DNA from: Chryseobacterium turcicum
GTDB lineage: Bacteria > Bacteroidota > Bacteroidia > Flavobacteriales > Weeksellaceae
Direction: 5' to 3'
Assembly: GCF_021010565.1 (NCBI RefSeq)
Contig: NZ_JAJNAY010000002.1
Span: 806,001 to 870,000, forward strand
DNA length: 64,000 nucleotides
Below the pieces are notes generated by a model. The model was not told the DNA's origin. It made no database searches and worked only from the letters and a program-made list of their open reading frames with translations. Below are positions 43,381 to 52,698 of the stretch, piece by piece; positions within the stretch are counted from its first letter, which is position 1, and every line of letters begins with the position of its first letter. A program made the position numbers and the translations under genes.

Positions 43381-43426
43381 TATGTTAAATTTTGTTACTA
43401 AATATACAAAATTTGCTTTCATATAA

Positions 43427-45121
<1,695 letters not shown>

Positions 45122-45144
45122 TTTTAGAATAACATTTATATCAT

Positions 45145-45176
45145 AAAAAAATCCTCAAATAATTGAGGATTTTTTT
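45145..45176 (+). terminator. terminator after the ABC-F gene
   Basis: ATCCTCAA and TTGAGGAT pair across ATAA and are followed by TTTTTT; an A run precedes the stem, so it can also work in reverse. Confidence 0.92.
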
Positions 45177-45195
45177 ATGATTATTCAATTTAAAA

Positions 45196-45793
45196 CTACT
45201 TTGTTAATTTTGTTTTAGGTAAAGTTACTACTCCTGGATCTTTTCATAAACCATCTTTTTCAGTCCGTTTTTTCACAGCTTCTGCCCTTTTATTACTGTC
45301 AGGATGCGAATTAAACATTTTCTGAAACCCTGACTGAGCCATTCCTTCTTCTGATAATAAAGCAAGCTTTTTAAATGCTGTGTACGCTCCTACAACATTA
45401 TAATTATTGACTTTCATAAAATCATATGAATAAGTATCTGCCTGAGATTCTTGTTTTTTACTGTGTAAAGCATCCAAAAATTCATTTGCCATCTTCCCAA
45501 CCTGACTTTCGTTTAATGTAGCAACCGTACCAGAAGCAGCTGAACCAGCTTCCAAAGCTGCAGCTTTCAGATAAGCTGATTTAATTACATCTTTTGTATC
45601 TTCATTTTTAACGTGATCAATTTCATGACCAATTACAGCCAATAATTCATCATCCGTCATAACATCCATTAAAGAAGAAAAAAATACGTACACTACCGTC
45701 AGCGCATGCAAACGCATTGATATCAGTCACTTTATAAACTTTATAATTTAAGTTTAAACCATCCTGAGATTTGTGTTGTGAAGATAATACTTT
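45196..45793 (-). pseudogene. decayed M48-family metallopeptidase
   Basis: The longest open part (45244-45717) encodes the M48 core with its zinc motif GHEIDH, LLAVIGHEIDHVKNEDT and a C-terminal HPDSNKRAEAVKKR. Its first ten residues are out of frame. Upstream, another frame reads LNYKVYKVTDINAFACADG, the segment that normally precedes the core. The two join if one base is removed from the seven-A run at 45678-45684 (plus strand). At the other end, a TGA at 45244-45246 interrupts a continuation KDPGVVTLPKTKLTK that ends at 45196. The signal peptide and first part of the protein are absent. This is a broken copy; a sequencing slip in the homopolymer would explain only one of the three defects. 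Confidence 0.82.
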
Positions 45794-45862
45794 TCATTAA
45801 AACAAAATCCTTTCTCGGAAATCTACCGAAAAAGGACTCAAGAATATATGAGAATTTATGTT

Positions 45863-46678
45863 TTAAACAATAAACAAACCTGCAATTGTCGCTGCATCCG
45901 AACCACTGAGAACCTCATCATAAGCAGCAGATCCCGCCGCTGCTCCAAAAGCCGTTGCAGTATTAAACCCAGCCTGAATCGTTAAATCTTCCCCTGCATA
46001 GACCGCATTGGTTGCAGCAGGCATATTTCCACCATCTGCTAATTCTATCCAGCCTTTATTAGCACGCATTCTTCGCACTTGTGAAGCATGTCTCGCTTCT
46101 ACAGAATGAATCTGTAAAGCAGCCTGAAGAACAGCTTTATTAGACATTACATTTCCAGCCTGTCCTTTATAAGCTCTTACCCCAGTATCTTCAAAAGCTT
46201 GTGACAAAATCAAAAACTGCTGGTAATTTGTAAATGGGGCAAAATTTCCTCCGGCTGTAAAATCAAAAGTAGGTTTTGCTTTAGGAGTTTCCCCTAAAGA
46301 AGTGAGTGTTGCTTTTAAAAATGCAACGTGAGCTGCTTCATGTTTAGAAATCTGCATAAAAACAGTACGGTCTGCGGTAGGAATTAAAGTTCCTGCATTA
46401 AGCCCCAATCTGTAATATTCATCTTCTAAATATTCCAGCGTTAATGCTAGCTGAAGAGCATCTGTCAATGCACTTTTCATCGCTGTTCCAGGAACATTAT
46501 CGGTATAAGTTTCTGCTTTTACAGTGGTAGTCATTAGCCCAGCCAAACCTAAAGGCAGAGCTGCAACTGCTGCTTTCTTTCCAAATGCTGAAATATCTGA
46601 AAGCGTACCTGATCTAGACGTTTGTCTTGTAAAAAAAGAATCGTCAGAAAGTTTATCTAGTAATTTAAGAATATTCAT
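45863..46678 (-). CDS. ferritin-like domain protein, exported
   Basis: Protein of 271 residues. The N-terminal 50 residues end in a hydrophobic segment (KKAAVAALPLGLAGLMTTTVKA) that may serve in export. The rest is a four-helix ferritin-like domain of the desiccation-related (Ferritin_2) type, with LALTLEYLEDEYYRLGL, FMQISKHEAAHVAFLKATL, SQAFEDTGVRAYKG and IHSVEARHASQVRRMR. The paired Glu/His residues of these helices resemble di-iron ligands, but metal binding is not shown. It is 19 bases below a paralogue and clearly co-transcribed with it. Function is unknown; stress protection is often suggested for the family. Confidence 0.85.
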   Translation of the reverse strand: MNILKLLDKLSDDSFFTRQTSRSGTLSDISAFGKKAAVAALPLGLAGLMTTTVKAETYTDNVPGTAMKSALTDALQLALTLEYLEDEYYRLGLNAGTLIPTADRTVFMQISKHEAAHVAFLKATLTSLGETPKAKPTFDFTAGGNFAPFTNYQQFLILSQAFEDTGVRAYKGQAGNVMSNKAVLQAALQIHSVEARHASQVRRMRANKGWIELADGGNMPAATNAVYAGEDLTIQAGFNTATAFGAAAGSAAYDEVLSGSDAATIAGLFIV

Positions 46679-46697
46679 AATAATAGATTTAAGTTGG

Positions 46698-47408
46698 TTA
46701 ATTGATACCTTGTTCTTTCCAAGTGAATGGAGTTTTTATAAATCCTCCAGCAGCCATTACCACATCTTTTGGTTCTTTGGCAACATCTAGTCCGTTTGAA
46801 TTGATGACATCATCTCCTGAAAATGCTGCAGTTCCTGGATTAATCAAATCTCGAATCGCCGAAGCATGTCTTGCTTCCACAGAAACAATTTTCCCTGCAA
46901 TAACCAAATAAGCCGGATTAGAAATATACTTTCCAGCGGCATTATATGCTGCAACACCAGTATCTTCTAATGCTTTTGCAGTAGCCAAAACTGAACTTCT
47001 ATCATTAAAATTTACATTCGGATACTGAAATTCTAAAGTAGGTAAAACATTATTCGTTGCTCCGGAAATAGCAGCTTTGAAAAAATCTCTGTGGATAACT
47101 TCATGGTGATAAAGATCTGTAAGTACTTCTTTTTCAGTATTTGAAATACCAGAATAAAAGTTATTAACAACTTTGGTATAAAAATCTGCTTCTAACTGCT
47201 CAAGTGCATACGCATAATTGAGAACACCTACATCACCTGCTCCCAAATCAAATATTTTGTTAGGTTCCATATATTCGAAATTGTCGTCATCGCAGCCTAT
47301 CAAACTAAGGCCAGCAACGGCAATACCAATACCGCTGAGTTTTAGAAAGTTTCTTCTACCGGTATCCAGAGTTGCTCCCTGGTTAGAAACTTGAATTGGT
47401 TTTTTCAT
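46698..47408 (-). CDS. ferritin-like domain protein with Tat/lipoprotein signal
   Basis: Protein of 236 residues and a paralogue of the gene just downstream. The N-terminus has a twin-arginine signal (TGRRNFLKLSGIGIAVAGLSLIGC) ending in a lipobox cysteine, so it is probably folded in the cytoplasm, exported by Tat and lipid-anchored. The ferritin-like domain shows YAYALEQLEADFYTKVV, LYHHEVIHRDFFKAAI, ALEDTGVAAYNAAG and VSVEARHASAIRDL. A Tat signal suggests that a metal centre is loaded before export. The two paralogues form a two-gene operon. Confidence 0.88.
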   Translation of the reverse strand: MKKPIQVSNQGATLDTGRRNFLKLSGIGIAVAGLSLIGCDDDNFEYMEPNKIFDLGAGDVGVLNYAYALEQLEADFYTKVVNNFYSGISNTEKEVLTDLYHHEVIHRDFFKAAISGATNNVLPTLEFQYPNVNFNDRSSVLATAKALEDTGVAAYNAAGKYISNPAYLVIAGKIVSVEARHASAIRDLINPGTAAFSGDDVINSNGLDVAKEPKDVVMAAGGFIKTPFTWKEQGIN

Positions 47409-47613
47409 AATATAATTTTTAAATGGGTTTAGTATTTAAAATCATGTACGAGACTCTCAACGCTTTGGTTTTATATAAATATTAAAAAAAAGACAAAATT
47501 CATTAACAACTTCATCAGACAACCCTATTTACATTGAAAATAATTTAAAATTACGAGAAGAATGAATTTGAATTTGAGTAGACATTTCCATAGCTTTTAA
47601 AATAAATTTTACC

Positions 47614-47621
47614 TATTTTTG
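47614..47621 (+). promoter_or_regulatory. -7 promoter box very close to the recJ start
   Basis: TATTTTTG matches TAnnTTTG but ends only four bases before the ATG at 47626. If used, transcription would begin at or next to the start codon, giving a leaderless or nearly leaderless message. Confidence 0.4.
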
Positions 47622-47625
47622 TGAC

Positions 47626-49338
47626 ATGAGCCAAAAATGGATTTATAAACCCGAACCTGATGAAGAAATTGTAGATAGATTGAGTTCGTCGCTTGGTTTT
47701 GGAACTTTTGAATCCAAACTATTAGTTCTCAGAGGAATTGACAATTATCAAAAGGCGCGAGAATTTTTCAAGCCTAATATGTCCGATATCCACAATCCTT
47801 TTCTGATGGCCGATATGCAAAAAGCGGTAGAACGTATTGCAACCGCTATAGAAAACGGAGAAAAAATCATGGTTTACGGAGATTATGACGTAGATGGAAC
47901 GACTGCCGTTGCATTGATGTATCTTTATCTCAGTAAAATTGTTCAAAAAAAATATTTAGACTATTATATCCCAGACCGTAATTCTGAAGGATACGGAATA
48001 TCTACCGAAGGTATTGACTTTGCCAAGCAAAATGGTTTTTCGCTGATTATCGCATTAGACTGTGGAATCAAAGCGATTGACATGATTAATTATGCCAAAA
48101 GCAAAGACATTGAATTTATCATTTGTGATCACCATTTACCGGGAGACGAAATACCCGATGCAGCCGCAGTTTTAGATCCAAAAAGGGTTGACTGCAGATA
48201 TCCTTTTAAAGAACTTTCAGGGTGTGGTGTCGGTTTTAAACTATGCCAAGGTCTAAATACTATTTATAAAATTCCTGAATCTGAACTGTTTGAATTAACG
48301 GATCTACTGGCAATTTCTATTGCGGCAGATATTGTTTCGATGACTGGAGAAAACAGAGTTTTGGCAAAAATGGGACTTAAAATGCTCAGAAAAACCCGAA
48401 ATATGGGACTGAGGCTTTTGATTCCTGAAGACAAGCTTTCTCATTTTGAAATTTCAAATATTGTTTTTGAAATCGCTCCCAAAATTAATGCTGCCGGAAG
48501 AATTTCTCAAGGAAAAGCAGCGGTAGAGTTGATGGTTTCTGACAACCTGAAACATGCTCACCAAATCGTAAGCGACATTATGAACCTTAATGATGAAAGA
48601 CGTGAGCTCGACATGAACTCTACCCTTTCGGCGCTTAATCAAATTATAGAATCACAACAGGAAACCAAGTTTTCTACCATCGTTTACCATCCAGAATGGA
48701 ACAAAGGTGTTATAGGAATTGTTGCCTCAAGGCTTACTGAAACCTATTATAAACCTACCTTGGTTTTTACAGACGGTAATAATGGTGAGATGGTAGCTTC
48801 TGCACGGTCGGTCTCAGATTTTGATGTACATGAAGCTTTAGATTTATGTTCAGAATATTTCTTAAAATTTGGTGGACATCATGCTGCAGCAGGGCTTTCT
48901 ATGGAGAAATCGAAGTTTGAAGATTTCAAAATTAAATTTGAAAGAATTGTCGGGGAAAAAATAAAAGACCATCAAAGGGAGCCTTCAATTACCGTAGATG
49001 CAGACCTAGATGCAGATGAAATCAATAGAGATTTTATCAATTTCCACAGAAAATTGGCTCCTTTTGGACCTCAAAATATGAAACCAAATTTGGTTTTAAA
49101 AAATCAAAAAATTTCCGGTTACTTAAAAACGATGGGTAAAGATAATAATCACCTGAAGTTTTACATCAAACAAGAATCTACCGGAAGAAACATAGAATGT
49201 ATCGGTTTTAAATTAGGTCAATTTGCAGATGATTTTAGAACTAAAAATTTCGATATCGCCTTTACATTAGAAGAAAATCACTGGAAAGGAAATGTAACAC
49301 ATTGCTTGAATATTAAGGATGTTAAATTTAGAGATTAG
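47626..49338 (+). CDS. recJ: single-strand-specific exonuclease RecJ
   Basis: DHH-superfamily 5'-3' exonuclease of 570 residues acting in recombination and mismatch repair. Metal motifs are MVYGDYDVDGTTAVAL near residue 85, ALDCGI near 143 and CDHHLPGDEIPDA near 167. The DHHA1 domain motif FGGHHAAAGLSME lies near 418, followed by the OB-fold C-terminus. All core residues are present. The TAG stop is part of the first unit of a TTAGnnn array. Confidence 0.96.
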   Translation: MSQKWIYKPEPDEEIVDRLSSSLGFGTFESKLLVLRGIDNYQKAREFFKPNMSDIHNPFLMADMQKAVERIATAIENGEKIMVYGDYDVDGTTAVALMYLYLSKIVQKKYLDYYIPDRNSEGYGISTEGIDFAKQNGFSLIIALDCGIKAIDMINYAKSKDIEFIICDHHLPGDEIPDAAAVLDPKRVDCRYPFKELSGCGVGFKLCQGLNTIYKIPESELFELTDLLAISIAADIVSMTGENRVLAKMGLKMLRKTRNMGLRLLIPEDKLSHFEISNIVFEIAPKINAAGRISQGKAAVELMVSDNLKHAHQIVSDIMNLNDERRELDMNSTLSALNQIIESQQETKFSTIVYHPEWNKGVIGIVASRLTETYYKPTLVFTDGNNGEMVASARSVSDFDVHEALDLCSEYFLKFGGHHAAAGLSMEKSKFEDFKIKFERIVGEKIKDHQREPSITVDADLDADEINRDFINFHRKLAPFGPQNMKPNLVLKNQKISGYLKTMGKDNNHLKFYIKQESTGRNIECIGFKLGQFADDFRTKNFDIAFTLEENHWKGNVTHCLNIKDVKFRD

Positions 49339-49598
49339 GTTTTAGGAGTTAGGGATTAGAAAAGCTCATGGGAAATTATAAAGAATTAATTGTTTGGCAT
49401 AAATCTGTAGATCTTGTTACAGAAATTTATTCTTATACTAAATATTTTCCAAAAGAAGAACTCTATTCTTTTAGCCGAAGTTCAATATCTATCCCCTCAA
49501 ATATCGCTGAAGGACATTCGAGAAGATCACAAGCAGATTACATACAGTTTTTAAAAATTGCAAGCTAACCCATAAAAAGTCTAATTCCTAAGTCCTAA
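49335..49598. repeat. facing 7-mer (TTAGnnn) arrays around a four-helix-bundle remnant
   Basis: Left array: TTAGGTT, TTAGGAG, TTAGGGA, TTAGAAA (49335-49362). Right array on the opposite strand: AGTCTAA, TTCCTAA, GTCCTAA (49578-49598), with two poorer units before it. The unit length is seven in both and the TTAG core is fixed. The arrays face each other across the small gene at 49368-49568, as terminal inverted repeats would. Confidence 0.65.
49368..49568 (+). pseudogene. truncated four-helix-bundle (S23/avd-like) protein
   Basis: The 66 residues (ELIVWHKSVDLVTEIYSYTK, then SISIPSNIAEGHSRRSQADY) match the front half of four-helix-bundle proteins of the 23S-intervening-sequence/avd-like family, which are normally about 115-120 residues. 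Compared with the usual pattern, a few residues seem missing before SISIPSNIAEG, and the frame stops right after FLKIAS where a third helix should continue. Hence a remnant. Family members are often found in mobile or intervening sequences. It lies between recJ and nadD, enclosed by the 7-mer arrays. Confidence 0.72.
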
Positions 49599-49601
49599 AC
49601 C

Positions 49602-50186
49602 ATGAAAAAAATCGGTTTATTTTTCGGATCATTTAACCCAATTCATATTGGGCATTTGATATTGGCGAATTATATTCTTGAAAATTCAGATATGAATGAA
49701 TTGTGGTTTGTAGTAAGCCCTCAAAATCCTTTTAAAGAAAAGAAATCGCTTCTGAACGACCATAACAGACTCGATATGGTAGAGCTCGCTATCAAAAACT
49801 ATCCAGATATGCGTGCTTCAAATGTAGAATTTTCTCTTCCTACACCTAGTTATACGATTGATACGCTGACTTATCTGAAAGAAAAACATCCAGACTATTC
49901 TTTTAGTTTAATAATGGGTGAAGATAATTTGGGAAGTTTACACAAATGGAAAAATGCTGATTTATTGATTAAAAATCATCACATCATTGTTTATCCCAGA
50001 GTTTCTGAAGGAGATAAAAAAGATTCTGAATATATAAAAAATGAAAATATATCGCTTATAAAAGCTCCTGTTATTGAATTATCTGCCACTGAAATTCGCA
50101 ACATGCTTAAGCAAGGCAAAAACGTAAGACCGATGCTTCCGCCCGAAGTTTTTGAATATTTGGATGGGAGTAGTTTTTATAAATAG
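49602..50186 (+). CDS. nadD: nicotinate-nucleotide adenylyltransferase
   Basis: Protein of 194 residues that adenylates nicotinate mononucleotide in NAD synthesis. The nucleotidyltransferase loop is FFGSFNPIHIGHLILA (residues 7-22). The second motif is ELSATEIRNMLKQGK near 160, equivalent to the family ISSTxIR. LIMGEDNLGSLHKWK near 107 is also typical. The start follows the right 7-mer array by three bases, and the TAG stop is the beginning of a seven-copy 7-mer repeat. Confidence 0.96.
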   Translation: MKKIGLFFGSFNPIHIGHLILANYILENSDMNELWFVVSPQNPFKEKKSLLNDHNRLDMVELAIKNYPDMRASNVEFSLPTPSYTIDTLTYLKEKHPDYSFSLIMGEDNLGSLHKWKNADLLIKNHHIIVYPRVSEGDKKDSEYIKNENISLIKAPVIELSATEIRNMLKQGKNVRPMLPPEVFEYLDGSSFYK

Positions 50187-50236
50187 AAGTTAGAAGTTAG
50201 AAGTTAGAAGTTAGAAGTTAGAAGTTAGAAGTTAGA
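50184..50236. repeat. perfect tandem repeat, 7 x TAGAAGT
   Basis: Seven exact copies of TAGAAGT run from 50184 to 50232, with a partial eighth. The first copy supplies the TAG stop of nadD. The unit is a member of the TTAGnnn family seen at 49335-49598, here homogenised. Perfect short copies are prone to slippage, so the copy number may vary between strains. Confidence 0.92.
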
Positions 50237-50256
50237 CAAAATTAGTTTTAGTTATC

Positions 50257-50595
50257 ATGGAATTCATCGAAAATTTTTTCTCAAAATATCCTCAGGAAAA
50301 AGTCATTAAATGGTTTAAGCAAATCTGTTTGGCTGAAGCCATCTCGTGGTTTTTCCTTTTTACAGCAATGATTTGGATTAGAGTTGACCCAGAAGGTATT
50401 TTACCCATCGTGTACATCAGTACAATTGGAAGTATTCACGGGTTGTTTTTTACACTTTATCTATTGTTTCTTCCCGCCATCAGAAAAATATATGATTGGG
50501 ATGATGAAGATTACGTCTTCGCTTTAATATCTGCCTTCTTTCCTTTTGCGACCATTTGGATTGATAAAAAACTAGCTCGTTTCGATAGAGAATAA
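50257..50595 (+). CDS. DUF3817 membrane protein
   Basis: Protein of 112 residues with three hydrophobic segments (about 22-41, 50-70 and 86-102). The opening WFKQICLAEAISWFFLFTAMIW and the HGLFFTLYLLFL segment match DUF3817, a small integral membrane family of unknown function. It follows the 7-mer repeat and has its own terminator. No partner is evident. Confidence 0.85.
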   Translation: MEFIENFFSKYPQEKVIKWFKQICLAEAISWFFLFTAMIWIRVDPEGILPIVYISTIGSIHGLFFTLYLLFLPAIRKIYDWDDEDYVFALISAFFPFATIWIDKKLARFDRE

Positions 50596-50601
50596 AATAA
50601 A

Positions 50602-50625
50602 AAAAGGACTTTTTCAAGTCCTTTT
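50602..50625. terminator. bidirectional terminator
   Basis: AAAAGGACTT and AAGTCCTTTT pair across a four-base loop between the convergent DUF3817 and lipoprotein genes; T or A runs flank both sides. Confidence 0.9.
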
Positions 50626-50649
50626 CTGTTATAATTTATTTTAAGTAGT

Positions 50650-52419
50650 TTACAAGTCTCTTTTCACGTGTCCAGTAACCGATAAAGTTCTGGTCACCGG
50701 TACTCCATTTACGTTTTCTGAATACGTTCCGTTTACAGTAAAATCAATATAATTGTTAACCGTTCCAAACTGGCTTATCTGAAGAGTCAGATTATTTCCT
50801 GCTGCCGGAATCGGGTTATTTGGTCCGTTATAAACTGTAAATCCGGATGTATAAGTTCCTACAGAGCCTATTCCAGGAGCATAAAGACGGAAATGAGGAG
50901 AAGCCCCTGCTGGAGATTGAATATGTGTAATGTTGAGATTACCTGCTTCCAGCATTGCGCTGAATCCTAAAAGACAATTCACAATAGGCTGTGTATCGAT
51001 TTGATAATTTACAAATTCAGTAACACTTGTACAAACCGTTATATTACCAAGATTGGTCACAGGGCTTACTCCTGTAAAATTAATGCCGCCACTTGTTTGC
51101 ATGTTTGTAATATCAAAACCTTCAAAATTAAACTGTTGATTAGCATTACATGACAATGTATTTATAGAAAACGTTCCATTGGTGACGATTACTGTCCCGC
51201 CTTGAAAATAATTGGTAGAAGCTTGCCCAAACTGTAAAATAGCAAGTCCATCAGTTACATTTCCTCCGGCACAATTTTTCAGTGTTCCATTTATACTGAA
51301 TGAAACAGCTGTATTTGACTGTATAATTATATCTGGTAATGTATGAATATTTCCTGCAGTAAATGGCCCTACATTAGCAGTATGCAATACAGTTCCGCAT
51401 TCACTATACACTTTTAAAACCAATACTTCATTAGCAGGTATCAATCCTGAAACAGTTCCATTTACATCGGTTACTCCATAGGTTTCATATACCTGGCTGC
51501 TTCTTTTTAAACCAATTTTAATATTACTTAAAGGTTGTCCGTTTTGATTTTTGACAGTCGTTTTTAGGGTGCAAACCGGAAACTGCACGTCATAATTCCA
51601 CCAAGAAAAATGGCTTACGTTTCCAACGTAGACGTTTCCAACTTTCGTTGCTGTGCCTTCTTCCTGCCAAATACCTGTCGTCTCGTTAAAAGACCATAAC
51701 GGAATTGTAGCTGGAGAGGTCGACATTTGAGTTGCATCGATAGCCACAGTCATCTCTGCGGTATGCCCGTTGGCAATCTGGAGATTTTGCCCAGCAGCTC
51801 CTGTTAATTGTACATGAAGCATCCCATAAGTTTCCATAATTCTTGAGTTTCCGCTAGAATTATTAGCAAGAAAAGAACCCGGCATTAATTCATTAAGATA
51901 CTCATCCGAAGGCTTTAGATGAAACATGGCAACATTTACGTTTCCAGTATATGCACTTCCGTTTGCATCTTTGAAACTTCCGTCAAATTTCACTTTTGTA
52001 CCATTGGGTAAAGAAACCGTAGAAGTTGTACCCGAAGCAATTGTCGCTGTGTTGGTTACAGGAATCATCATAATATTGATTCTATTGCTTCCATTGGTAG
52101 GAATCATCGTACGAGAACCATTCACAAAACCCGATTTTGTTGTTTTTACATAGGCAAAGTTTTCTTTCACGTCAGCATTTTTAATTACAAAAACACCTTT
52201 AGTATTTGTTTGTACTGTTGCAGAACCAATGGTTACGGTTGCACCCGAAATAGGACTTCCATCTGTAGAAAGTACAAGACCATGAAAATTTCTCTGGGCA
52301 CTGTTCCCAAAATTAAAATCGGTAGCTGGGTTTTCTTGGCTTTCAAGATTAATAAAAGAATCATTTTTGCACGATATAAGAAGCGCAAGAATGAAAAATA
52401 AAGAATAGATTTTTGTCAT
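50650..52419 (-). CDS. surface lipoprotein with carboxypeptidase-regulatory-like domains
   Basis: Protein of 589 residues. A lipoprotein signal (IYSLFFILALLISC) places the lipid cysteine near residue 17. A first Ig-like/CarboxypepD_reg domain follows (about 42-115: FHGLVLSTDGSPISGATVTI). A larger beta region with FSWWNYDVQFPVCTLKTTVK (about 270-290) leads into a second regulatory-like repeat (GQPLSNIKIGLKR). The C-terminal 200 residues are beta-rich. Such proteins usually sit on the outer surface and bind polymers. No catalytic residues are visible and the ligand is unknown. It is monocistronic. Confidence 0.78.
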   Translation of the reverse strand: MTKIYSLFFILALLISCKNDSFINLESQENPATDFNFGNSAQRNFHGLVLSTDGSPISGATVTIGSATVQTNTKGVFVIKNADVKENFAYVKTTKSGFVNGSRTMIPTNGSNRINIMMIPVTNTATIASGTTSTVSLPNGTKVKFDGSFKDANGSAYTGNVNVAMFHLKPSDEYLNELMPGSFLANNSSGNSRIMETYGMLHVQLTGAAGQNLQIANGHTAEMTVAIDATQMSTSPATIPLWSFNETTGIWQEEGTATKVGNVYVGNVSHFSWWNYDVQFPVCTLKTTVKNQNGQPLSNIKIGLKRSSQVYETYGVTDVNGTVSGLIPANEVLVLKVYSECGTVLHTANVGPFTAGNIHTLPDIIIQSNTAVSFSINGTLKNCAGGNVTDGLAILQFGQASTNYFQGGTVIVTNGTFSINTLSCNANQQFNFEGFDITNMQTSGGINFTGVSPVTNLGNITVCTSVTEFVNYQIDTQPIVNCLLGFSAMLEAGNLNITHIQSPAGASPHFRLYAPGIGSVGTYTSGFTVYNGPNNPIPAAGNNLTLQISQFGTVNNYIDFTVNGTYSENVNGVPVTRTLSVTGHVKRDL

Positions 52420-52617
52420 AAATTATTAATTTTTTTGTTCGTTCTAAATTAATCAAAAAAAAGTGAATTTAAATATTTTTAATTTATTTGTAACAAAACT
52501 TAGGTTTCAGTTGTCTAATTGTATAAATAGCTAAGCACAGAGAATTTTGAACTAAAATTTTAACAATTGATAATCAATACGTTAATTTTAATTCTAAAAC
52601 ATTCACACTACTTTGTA

Positions 52618-52649
52618 TTGCATGATACTAAATTTATTACATATCTTTG
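52618..52649 (+). promoter_or_regulatory. promoter of the TonB-type receptor gene
   Basis: TTG at 52618-52620, a 21-base gap and TATCTTTG at 52642-52649 match the Bacteroidota -33/-7 pattern fully. This leaves a 5' leader of about 45 bases. The rest of the 279-base gap between the two divergent genes holds nothing else recognisable. Confidence 0.65.
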
Positions 52650-52698
52650 CAATGTAAAATAATAAGGAATACAAGCTTCTAAACTAAAAAATATAATT

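Noticed and set aside
49335..50236. Telomere-like TTAGGG repeats
   Set aside because: Only superficial similarity; the units have three free bases, occur on both strands and lie in the interior of an ordinary gene region.
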